Source of the DNA: Siderastrea radians
Lineage: Eukaryota; Cnidaria; Anthozoa; Scleractinia; Rhizangiidae
Reading direction: 5' to 3'
DNA: 64,000 nt
Assembly: GCA_964017195.1 (NCBI GenBank)
Contig: OZ024888.1
Span: forward strand, 18,516,201 to 18,580,200
The first letter of the stretch is position 1, and the number at the start of each line of letters is the position of its first letter. Below are positions 34,360-44,478 of this stretch, piece by piece. A program made the translations under genes and the position numbers. The notes under the pieces were generated by a model. That model searched no databases and was not told the DNA's origin. It saw only the letters and a list, made by a program, of their open reading frames with translations.

Positions 34360-35775
34360 GAATGAACAAACACAAAATAAAGGACAGAAAAATCATTTTT
34401 GAAAAAGGTTATTCCAAGACCCATAATTTTATACTTAAATGAAATTCGCGTTACACTTCCTACATCGTGGGTTCTCCACGCAAGTGAAAACAGCTGAATA
34501 CAAAGCAAAAAAAGGGACCATCTGTCAAATCTGAGCGCGTTTTCTAATATGTGTTTCAATTCAACGTCAACATAAATAGAGTAAATGACACATTACTAAT
34601 TATAAAAATTAATTTTCCGTAATTTCTTTGACGGTATTGCTCAAAATAATGTACCGTATAACCTTCAAAAACTTCACTTACTTGGTTGTGTTTCAGAACA
34701 GGACTAGCTCTCCACCGTGAAGAAGCAAAGATTAAGTGCTTGAAGACAAATTTCGCTACTTGAACTTTTCACCTTCCATTTACAGATATTAGATATTTTT
34801 TCTCCAGTTTAAAACTTCAGTACTGTCGAACAATCGTTTTGCTCAATAAGCTAGCTTAAGCTTTTAAAGGAACCTCTTTTCTTCAAAAGCGACGATGGTC
34901 ATCCAAGAAAAACGCAGGTTGCCCAAAAGAACCGCAAGATTTCCCGCCATTAAAAGATGGTATTTTTCAGCCCCCGTCGTGTTGCCCTGGGACTCCCCTC
35001 TCCCTCCCCCAGAGTCTTTGCGGAAACGTTCCGGAATATCTAGTTATCAGAGGTAAAATGGAAAGTGAAGATGCAAGGAAATGTTTTTGATTTCAGTTGG
35101 TGAGAAATTCGAGATACTGGGTTTCCAGTTGTCGAAATTCTTCTTTTAGGCTCTACTTACACTGGTTTACCGATTCATCGCATGTGGAGTGTTCGGCTTC
35201 GTCAAGTGTTTACATTACAGGGTATTCGGATTCCTAATAGTTTACACTAGTCTACGAATTGGGAGATAGGTGGTTGTTTCACAAAACGATCGTAGACTAG
35301 AATGTGAAAAATATAGTTCAGTTTCTGACACAAACAAACTCCTGTATTATGCTTGGGTTACCTCTGGTGATGTGCGGTGTTGTGTGACAGAAATACTGCG
35401 AGCAGACTGGGTGCAAGTGTGTTCAATGTGGCGGCTCTCATGTGTTGTACGCTTGTGCTTTGAAGTCTTTGCGACTTGTTTTCTTCACTGTTTCGCTTCA
35501 GGAAAGGTAAGAAAACTAGCTAACGTATAGAATTACGGACCTTTTATAAAACTGCTGCATTGTTGTTTTGGCTTGTTTGCACTTTGTCCATTAACAGACA
35601 AAATTTGCCAAACGAGTTTCAAAATGTCCTAGCACATATAAGGAAGCACTTTAATCCACCTCACTGTAGACGCGATAGGACATAGTAGGACGTAGGACAC
35701 TTCATTTAACGTGGTAATATACTTAGCCATACGGCTTAAATACAGGTATTCCACGACTAATCAGTAATGTGAAGT
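34360..35775. other. Unit 2 backbone tail with second candidate donor
   Basis: Matches unit 1 at 9421-9513, 10299-10522 and 12699-13572 once insertions are removed, and unit 3 at 55020-55680. Contains the second copy of the candidate 5' exon, with donor GTAAGAAAAC at 35507. The reading frames here differ from unit 1 and no domain is evident. Confidence 0.5.
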
Positions 35776-35818
35776 TAGAGTGGTTTTACTTAACCCATGA
35801 AACAGTATCTCACAATTT

Positions 35819-36293
35819 TGCGCTGATCAATTTCGAAAGTTCAACATCCCCCCCCCGGGTAATCCCCCGGGCATTTGAACTTTTGAAGATTGGCTTGTTC
35901 AATTTCCCTCCCCTCGGGGCAAAAAAGCCGTTCAAATGCCCCACCAATTAGTACTGAACTACCTTTCCTCAAAGACAAATTTCGTCTTCAATCAAACACT
36001 TTAACGCCTTTCAGAGAGAGATATGCTGAATGACACCTTCAAACTTCTTTTAAAGACTCTTTTGAAAGAGTTATTCACTAGCAAAGGCGAAATTCTATCG
36101 TGTAAATCCGTCAAACCCTGCAAAAACCGAAAAAACTCACGGGCATATTACTTCAGAACAAGAGATAAATCCGGTTCAAATTCCCCACCCCTCCAAGGCA
36201 AAGTTCAAATCCCCCCCTCCCCAGGCATGATGCACAGTCAAATGCCCGGGGTTTGCCGGGGGGAGATGTTGAAGTTTCAAATTGATCGGCGCA
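35819..36293. mobile_element. GC-rich PIF/Harbinger-type MITE (475 bp)
   Basis: Ends TGCGCTGATCAATTT and AAATTGATCGGCGCA. TTA follows on the right (36294-36296), while the left flank reads TTT, a decayed copy. Inner sequence repeats the plan of the 9514 element: poly-C, CCCGGG palindromes and CAAATGCCC motifs. It is a diverged relative. Confidence 0.65.
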
Positions 36294-36303
36294 TTAGTGT
36301 CTA

Positions 36304-37227
36304 CAGGACGTAACAATTCGATAATTCCGATACTCAATAACAATCGATATTAGTTGATAAAATCAATAGTAATTAATTGAGTAATATCGGAAATTGATTG
36401 AAATCGATTGTCAATATTTGTGTGATTGTCCATTTTCATCGATTACAATAGACCTTTTTCATAATGGCTGCCTATTTATCTATCCTTTTATATGTATGTT
36501 GATTAGCCTTTCTGACCTCGTTAGCATGTGCAAAAGTGAAAAGAATATTTTTTACTTTCAAACGAGCCAGAAAGGCTAGTTAACGTACAAATTAAAGATT
36601 AAATCAATTGGCGGCCATTATGAAAGAGGTCTATCGAAAATGATTGATTTCAATCGAAAACTATCGATTACAGTCGAAAGCTATCGGTTTATTCGCAGCT
36701 ACACAGGTGATTTTTGTTTGCATGGGCGATGTTTTCAGTGCACACTTGCAGCGCGATAATTGTGTAGCAGTGGCTTTATCTTGGTTTTATCTCAAAGCCA
36801 TGTGAAAGTTGGACAACTTTTTAGTTTCATCCGCACAAACCAACAAATCGTTCCTACAAATTTTGTTATTTTCTCCATGTTTTCTCTCAGTTTGGTTTAA
36901 CAACTGCAGGGGTCTGTAACACTTTGGCACTTGTCGCAACTAAAAATTTATTAGAATCTTGCCTGTAGAGGTCTTGGAGGAAAAATTTGGAAAAATGTAA
37001 TAAGAAAATATAAGACAACATAGAAGGGTAGCCATCTCAGCTTCAAAGGTAAGTTTTGTGGTTCCCTGAGCTAATTTGATTTTGATTGATTAGGCCAAAA
37101 TTTTGTGATTATCAATTTCCATCGATTAATTTAACTACTCAATCGACAAGTATCGATTACTATTGAATACTATTGATTAATCGAGTAGCTTTTGGATGAT
37201 CCATCTCGATCGATTTGTTACGTCCTG
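36304..37227. mobile_element. CAGGACGTAAC element, 7-bp TSD
   Basis: Ends CAGGACGTAACAATTCGAT and ATCGATTTGTTACGTCCTG, flanked by GTGTCTA (36297-36303, 37228-37234). Subterminal ATCGAT and TCGATA repeats match the element at 13720-15116. No transposase frame is present. Confidence 0.85.
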
Positions 37228-38619
37228 GTGTCTAACAGTCAAAGTTGATCAAAGGAAAACAATGGAATAAGTGAGTAATAGTGCGTAATAGTTTAGTATC
37301 TACTTCACGGATTAAGTAAAATCACTCTAAAAATTAAGATCAAAATAAACTAAATTATGCGATGTGTACAAACACGAACTGCGAATTATGGGCTAGGTTT
37401 GAAAGTACACAGACTACATGTAAGTGAATTACCTGTAGACATAACTATAGAATATAGGGCCAATTTTTAGGCGCAGATCCAGGAAAAGTATGATTATGAG
37501 TCAGAGACAGAAAATTGGCTAGTTTCATTTAAAAATTTTCCCCAGGTTAAGCCTTGAAAATTGGCAGATTATTTCATCAATGCCAATTTCCTACTGTAAT
37601 GGATATCCCATGGGAAGTCCTGTTAATCATGTTTGTGACATGTTGGTTCACCTTTTTTTTTCATTTGCTTTAAAGCCTATGCTCATAGAGTGCAGGTAAC
37701 ATTGTGCAAGTCTTGTGGGCAGTTGTGCGTCACATAGTACCTTTCCTGCTGGAACTGATCCTAGTGCATGTGACTGTACTGGGAAATCACAACGCATTTT
37801 TTATTTTTGAGTTGGAGTTGTATATTTGTTGAACTGGATCCACGGCTCGCCAGTCGACTCAACAAGCCATTGATCCCCCGAACCATTAAGCATACCTTCC
37901 TTGTTGTTTAAACACTCAAGTGACTGGTGAGCCACCAAGCCACTCATGTGACAATATATCTTACTCGTTCTTTAAATGGTCTACTACATCCTCCAAAAAA
38001 ATGATGTCCCCAATGTATTCCATTAGAAAAGGAATATGCACCTGTACCCTTCAAGAATCCATAAAATGGGCATTTTACTAGAACACAAAAGCAAGAAAAA
38101 AAACAAAAAAATTTCCAAAACAGTTCCAAAACAACTGAAACTTCCAATTGAAAATGAAAGCACTGAATCCACAGAAACATGGATTATTACCTTTAAAAAC
38201 TAAAGGAAATTGAAAAAAAGATAGGTGAATTTTTGGGTTTCATCTTGCAAGGCCCTCTTCTTGTATTAGAAGACAGCATTGACAGTCAGTAGTTCACTAG
38301 TACATAAATATGTTTATATTTTATGGTACTTTTGTGACATTTTCCCATATAAGGGCAAGAGAGCATACATGTACAAAATATATACGCCAGCATATTACAT
38401 TGTACAATCGTGGTTTGACCGGCTTTTTGCTGTCAGAAGGAGGACAAAACAAAATGCAGTGGATAATAAACCTCTTATTCGGTGTTTTCGTCGATGATAT
38501 GTGTTGACATTTTACTCATTGCTCGCATTTTTCTCCTCTCTGCGGATCTCTGAAAAGTACCACGCAACTCGTAAAATATCTGTGGATATTGACCTCCAAA
38601 ACACCCTATAAGGCATATA

Positions 38620-39354
38620 TACACAATTATTATTCAACAAATTGTCACTATGCCCATATATGGTAAGGAAGCCCTCAATATCTGTCATCCGTACATGACA
38701 GATATCCTGCGATATACGTAAATGACCATATTTGGAAGTGCACTGCAGATTTTCTTTCGTTGCTTATTTGGCGGACATTTTGAAAAGCGAGGCAGTTTTA
38801 GCAGTGTTCTCCGGAAATTTTAACTCCCTGGAAGAAACTTTCCACGATTAAATGCTCTTAAAATGTCAACAAGTATTTGCTTTAGCTCACAAAGATATCC
38901 AGAGGTTGACTTGGAATTTTCATAGTGAGAACTCAACCAAGAAAATGGTATTGCAAACGAAGCAGCACACTTGCTCATGGAAAGTTGTAAAGTTGAAAAG
39001 ACTTTAATTCACAGGAAGAGGACTTATTCTCGGTAAGGTAGCAGTATTTTTTACTCTGTCTTCTCATTTCCAAACATGAGTTTGTAAATAAGTCTTTTTT
39101 AAGTGAACGGTAGTAAACTTCGTATTCTTGAAGTTCTGTTTTGATTTTTATTACGTGTTGCTAGCTTTTAGCGTTTTCATCATAGAACCATAGTTTGTCT
39201 CGTTATGAAAATGGTAGTCGATGAGAATTTGTTGAATAATAAAACAATTATCCTGCTCAATCTTGCGGAATATCCCCTGATTTAGCCAACTCGGCCTACG
39301 GCCTCGTCGGCTAAGTATCAGGTGATATTCCGCGCGATTTCGCAGGATAATTGT
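38620..39354. mobile_element. Insertion of about 735 bp ending in a strong hairpin
   Basis: Unit 1 is continuous here (CAAATAACCCACAG, about 18445), whereas unit 2 has extra sequence. ACAATTATTATTCAACAAATT near the left is mirrored by AATTTGTTGAATAAT near 39225. At the right end, 39245-39353 forms a hairpin: CAATTATCCTGC pairs with GCAGGATAATTG, and GCGGAATATC and TAGCCAACTCGGCC pair inward. No coding region was recognised and no superfamily can be assigned. Confidence 0.55.
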
Positions 39355-39985
39355 TAAATAACCCACAGTAAATTTTGGCTATTAGCTTTTGTCCCTAATT
39401 TTTATTATATGGTGCAATCATTTTAATTTTCTTTATTTCAATTCAAAAAATCAGAAACCAATACTGGTCAGTGTAGTGTGTCTTTACCTAGAGTTTCCAA
39501 AGGCCTTTATATGGCTTTGGGTCATTGAGCTAGGTTAGGCATTTTTGTCTGGGCTTCATGTAACAAGAGTAGAACCTAAGGTTCTGGTCTCCATGGTGAA
39601 ACTCTAGGAAGTCATCCTATAATTATCACCAGAATGTGCATGTACATGTACTGGATGTGAAAATCCTAGGCTCCGATTTTCAGCTGAGGTCTTGGCACCT
39701 GAGTGATTCTGAGGGCTTTTTTTCTTCAGAGTCATAAGGGCTCATCTATCTGGATGAAAAGTCACTCCTGCTTAAAATTCTTGAGTTTTCCTTTACTGTT
39801 TGCAAAAGTTGTTTTTACCAAAGCAGCTATAGTGTTTCATTTGGATCCATAAAGAACATTATTTTAATCTAAATGTATGGATCTGAAGGGGATCAAACAA
39901 CGTCTGTATTTATAATCTGAAGTATTGAAAGAGGAATGAAATAAATCCTTTGAACTACATCTATTTTTCACTTTTTTAATTACAG

Positions 39986-40041
39986 CGTAACAGTGCAAAC
40001 TACCAGAACAGATCAACAAAAGAAGGTTGAGGTTTTTTTCG
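39986..40041 (+). other. Candidate small exon shared by all four units
   Basis: A pyrimidine tract ending TTAATTACAG is followed by 56 bases and then GGTAAGTTTTCT, a good acceptor and donor pair. The same arrangement occurs at 3899-3926 (unit 1, shortened and replaced by TGTAACAG repeats), 19080-19126 (unit 2) and 58267-58321 (unit 4). In units 2-4 one frame stays open across the segment (residues such as TTRTDQQK). It could be a 5' exon spliced to the downstream zinc-finger exon, or a relic of another gene. No transcript evidence is available here. Confidence 0.3.
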
Positions 40042-40110
40042 GTAAGTTTTCTATATGTACATGATTCATAGCCAACAGCTTACAGTGTAGTTACCATGTG
40101 CTGAAAGAAG

Positions 40111-40112
<2 letters not shown>

Positions 40113-40177
<65 letters not shown>
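40113..40177. repeat. (AT)n microsatellite
   Basis: About 32 uninterrupted AT repeats. Unit 4 has only a few (58397-58404) and unit 2 has none (19195-19205), so the expansion is specific to unit 3. The overlapping minus-strand frame is an artefact. Confidence 0.95.
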
Positions 40178-40181
<4 letters not shown>

Positions 40182-41119
40182 GAGAGAGACAAACAATCCT
40201 GAGGGACCACAAAAAGGATGTTCTTGAGCAGGGGAGAATGTGCTTGAAATGCATCATGGGTAACCTTGACATGGGTAACCTTGAGGGTTAAAGGGACTTG
40301 TTGTCTACATGAAGTTGATACAGTGTAAAAGAAATCTTAATTATTAGCTGATTAATTAGTGAAGAATTCTTAATTCCTCAAGTGCTGCAAAATTCTTGAA
40401 GAAACAGTGATGTGATGTACCAGTTACTTGTACTACACGAAAAAAAAAAATTGACCTCTCCAGACCTCATCCTCGGAGTAACAAAGTTATGAGGTAAAAT
40501 ACTTCTCGGGATTCGCAGCACCATTGGACACTAGTAGTAGTATTAAATCTATATATAATATACTTGTGAAGTTGGTAGTATAATCCTAATTAAGTTCAGG
40601 AAAATAATTTGAATGTACACATAGTTTTCATGAAAAAGGCCCAGTCTGCAGTTGAATGTTAGGGACTGCTAATTATTTATTGCCTGAGGGGTGGAGGGGG
40701 GGGCAGTCTGAGGATTCTTGGCATTCACCTGACATTGAGATGAATGAAAGGGGGGAGCACTTTAAATTATGCGAAGACAGATACAGGGTGTGTGTCAAAT
40801 TTGAAGCCATCAATTTTCATTTTGTAGTATGATGCCAAGTTTCATGATGGGGAGTTTTTGTGGCTCGTGGCATTTTACAGCCATTTCCGAAAATCCTAAT
40901 AAAAATGTTATTCGGGAAGCTTGCCGCCAGTCCCTCCGACAGGTTTTCAGATGAACCATCTACCCTTTCCCTTCGTATGCACTCTAAGCTTTCTAATGGG
41001 TACTCAAGGTTTTTGTCATCACTAACGTTTTGGTTCAAATAACAAACATGGCCTGCAAATAAAAGTGTTTGCTGCTTCCAATGTCAAATAATTGCTGCCA
41101 AATTTGAATCAAGCAATAT

Positions 41120-44050
41120 TTGTGAATTATAAACATGATTTTACGTGCCCATACCACCATCAGAGCGAGAGCCCATCCACCCACTGATCCCGCCATCAGC
41201 CAAAGGGAGCCATATGCTTCCAGTTCAATTGTTCGTCCGGCTGCAACCCAAGTTCCCTTCCTGCATCTGTGCCGTCTCTGCCGTTCAGCCAGCCACTCCA
41301 TTGTCAACTACCCCACCGGCATTTCCAAGGGAGTACCACCAGAGTTTTCAGCGCCTATGACCGCAGCGAGAGAGAGTGCAGCCACTTGCTGAGAACATTT
41401 TACCCTGAGTGTACATCCCTATTAATGTAGATATTCTAGAGAAGAAATTTTCCCAGCATCCTAATCGTGATTTTAGTACTAGTTTAGTTAACACAATAAG
41501 CTCTGGCACACCTATTGGGTATGCTGGTCTGGAAAAACACTGGGTCTCCCGTAACTTGATATCTGCATAGCAGCACCTGAGGTGCGTTGGGTCATTGCGT
41601 TGGGTCGGGGGGCCTTTGTCTTCCCCTCCTCTACCCATCTCCAGTGTCACCCCCTCGGCGTGGTTAAAAAAAACATTATCCGCAATGGCGCCCCGGAAGG
41701 GGCTAGCATTTTAATGACTACATTCCGAAGGACCCCTACACACTTCAATACGTTTGGATGGACAATGCTATTCACATCCTCTTATCCCTGGGCCCGGGTT
41801 CCTATCTGGCAAAAACCGACCTTAAGTCCACCTTTTGCTTTATCGCAGCTCATTCAGATGACTGACTCCTGATGGGAATTTACTGGCAATCTCAGTATTA
41901 TTACCTTGCCTTTGGTCTCAGGAGCGCCCTCTTTTTGTTTAACTGGTTTTCCGATGCCCTAGAGTGGATCCTCCAACATAATTATGGCCTAGAACACGTC
42001 CTTCACATTTTTAGCCTAACCTACGCGTGTCCAATGTCTGACAAGTTTTAGCGCTTTACTCCGGTTGGTCATGTCCCTCCAGGCTCCCAAAAGTTAGAAT
42101 TTATGGGCATTATTTTAGATAGCATGCGAATGGAAGCCTGCCATCCAGATGATAAAATCACGGCCACCCGGGAACTGCTGAATTCCTTTACTAAGCATCA
42201 ATCCGTGCACCTTGTTGAATTGCTGTCTCTCGTTGGTACATTTGTACCCTTCAATTTGCTTGCAAGGCGGTTGTCCCGGGGAGAATTTTCCTTCAACGCA
42301 TGATCAATTTAACCAAAGTGGTCCCAAGCCGTTTTCACCACATCAGATTGAATAGAGAGTTCTTTAAATATCTCAACATGTGCAAAAGTGTTTTTAGCTG
42401 GTTGGAACGGCTGTTCCTTCTTTCTTAACACCACTGTTACCCCTTCCCCCCAAATGGAGCTAGATACCGATGCATCGGGTACTATCGGCTATGGGGATAT
42501 TTCGATGGGAAATGGTTTCAGGGGCGTTGGCTACCACACATGCAACTCAGCAAAGAGAGCGGAATAAGCATCGAATGGCAGGATCTTTTCCCGATAGCCA
42601 TTGCCTGTGCTTACTGGCAATCTCAGTATTATTACCTTGCCGTTGGTCTTAGGAGCGCCCCCTTTTTGTTTAACTAGTTTTCGGATGCCCTGGATCCAAC
42701 ATAAATAGATAAATAAACAAACAAACAAACAAGCAAATAAATAAATAAATAAATATTTGGCACCTCCATTTTTCAGGCAAGTGAATTCCATTTTGGTGCA
42801 ATAACAAGTCCGCGTCGCTATTATTAATACGGGGCATTCAAAGGCCTCACGTATCATGGACCGTGTTCGTTTTCTTGTCCTCGTATTCATGAAGCACAAT
42901 TCTTAAGTTAAGGCTCGTCATGTTCCTGCTGTTTATAATGAGATTGCAGACGCCCTCTCGCTTTCAGGATACTCGCTTCAGGGCGGTTGCCCCCAAGGCA
43001 GAGAACACCCCTTGTACCATCCCGCCTTCTCTAATGACTCTCTAGGGGAGGACATTCTCCACTACGCATACTGGGGATTGGCTTGGTCTTCAAATCGCAC
43101 ATATACCTTAGGGGAGAAACCTTTTCTTCAATTTAACCTTATGAATAGACTAATTTCTCCAAACGGGGATATTATATTCTCGCCTCAGAAGGCACCCTTA
43201 TTTATTTTGCGACCGGTCCGGACAGTTAAACTATACTTGCACCGTTAAACGATACTTGGCTGCCGTGTATAACCTCCACATTTTGTGTGGGCATGAGAAC
43301 CAGCTCCTAGGCAAATGATTTTTGAAAAAAAGTACTTTGGGATATTTTACGCTATCAGGGCCAGACTCGTATCTTTCGCCCACCAGTTACCCCGGGGGTT
43401 TTACTGGGTATACGGCTTAGTGTAAGACAGTGGTTAGGTGAAAGGGACTTAACAATGATTGGGGTGGCTTTGTGTACAAGCTATGTGTACATGTGTAGGT
43501 ACTTCTTAATCACGTGCCCGCGGGTACCCCTCTTCTCATTTCAATCTAGCCGTTTGGTCACTAAGAAATCGGTAGTTTCCCTTCTTAGGGACGCTGCTGG
43601 CCAGGCCAGTCTACCCCACAATTCACTCAAGGGGCATAGTTTCTGCATCGGTGCTGCGTCCACCGCCGCTGCTGCGGGCTTGCTAGACTGGTTGATTAAA
43701 GGTTTAGGAAGGTGGTCTTCTGACCGATTATACATTCCTACTCCGCAAAACGTTCTTTTACCAGCCGCGCCTCGTATTGCAAGCGTTTCCTTGGGTTGGA
43801 ATATTGCAAATTTTCTCTTCCTTTCTTTTAGCTTGGGGGGATACATGCTTCGCAGCAACTTCCCGAGGCTTATTTTTACCTCTGTTATTTGCCAAAATTA
43901 TTTTCAAATTCATCACGTGCCGGCGGTGACGGCTCATGTGCTGTTGAAGTCTCCACTTGATTCTCGTTTGTTTTTCGTTCGTTTTGTATCTTGAAGATTG
44001 AAAATTCAAGTGAAATTCGGGCATTTTATGTACGATTTGTACTCGTAATC
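41120..44050 (+). mobile_element. DIRS-like retroelement copy 3, degenerate
   Basis: Gag-like stretch (41135-41392), RT (41700-42030, keeping the LLSLGPGSYLAKTDLKS segment), connection (42103-42370), RNase H start with TDASGTIGYG (42465-42490), duplicated RT piece plus TAAA repeat (42608-42753), distal RNase H (42780-42965) and recombinase (43455-43760). The RT lacks its Asp-Asp box (CACATTTTTAGCC near 42008). The codon that is TAG in copy 1 reads TGG here (near 41944). Several frameshifts remain. Confidence 0.75.
43455..43760 (+). pseudogene. Tyrosine recombinase domain, longest copy (copy 3)
   Basis: The longest recombinase fragment: LVTKKSVVSLLRDAAGQASL, then HSFCIGAAST, then LLDWLIKGLGRWSSD. 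The HxxR motif has changed to HxxC, so the second catalytic Arg is lost although the frame is open. The nucleophilic Tyr region follows WSSD with altered spacing (RLYIPTP). Inactive by inference. Confidence 0.75.
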
Positions 44051-44349
44051 ATTAAGCAGCTTTTTGCACCAGTTGTTTATTCATCATCAAAGTTATTTTT
44101 AAAAAACGTTTTCCAATGTTGTGAGAATTAAAAAAACATTTTTTAAACGTTTAATTAGAGGGAAAATAGTCACCTTGATGTTTACATTTTGCAAGTGAAA
44201 CAACCATACATGTACTAATCCTCTAATAGTATGTGAGTATATGTGACGCTTAGTCACTTAGACTGACACATTTGCCCGACTTGAAGATTTCTTGTGATCT
44301 TGTTAGTAGCTTTTCTTGCCCACTCTGAACATAAAAGTTTAGGTGTATG

Positions 44350-44478
44350 TGTTGTGGTTCAATTTTATCCTTGGTTCAATTTTTATTTTCCTTTGTTTTT
44401 GTGTATGGTAATGTATGATAATGAGCATAAAACAAAAGAAAGTAAAACTTGAACCAAGGATAAAATTGAACCACAACA
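44350..44478. mobile_element. 129-bp hairpin MITE
   Basis: TGTTGTGGTTCAATTTTATC and its reverse complement form the whole element, with GGTTCAA repeated inside. Flanked by TATG (44346-44349, 44479-44482). Units 2 and 4 are empty (TATGCACCC near 22985; TGCATGCACCC near 62459). The 4-bp duplication does not settle the superfamily. Confidence 0.75.

Larger units (their letters stand above)
35778..37327. mobile_element. Tc1/mariner-type MITE with two nested elements
   Basis: Ends GAGTGGTTTTACTTAA and TTAAGTAAAATCACTC, flanked by TA (35776-35777, 37328-37329). Unit 1 has a single TA at the matching position (ATGTTAAAAATTAAG, about 17035). Without its two passengers the MITE is only about 150 bp. 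TA duplication is the Tc1/mariner mark. Confidence 0.7.
18887..39798 (+). repeat. Segmental duplication unit 2 (with ZNF-2)
   Basis: Anchor at 18887, next anchor at 39799. This unit has the most complete tail. It holds DIRS-like copy 2, a partial hAT element, a GIY-YIG remnant, ZNF-2, a CACAGG foldback element with a nested tRNA-like element, a LINE 3' end, a Penelope-like element, a second CACAGG-type foldback element, and a nest of three MITEs. Removing these insertions leaves a backbone of roughly 12 kb that can be followed block by block in units 1 and 3. Confidence 0.85.

Noticed and set aside
40066..40272. Minus-strand frame with a run of Ile-Tyr
   Set aside because: Translation of the AT microsatellite, not a protein.
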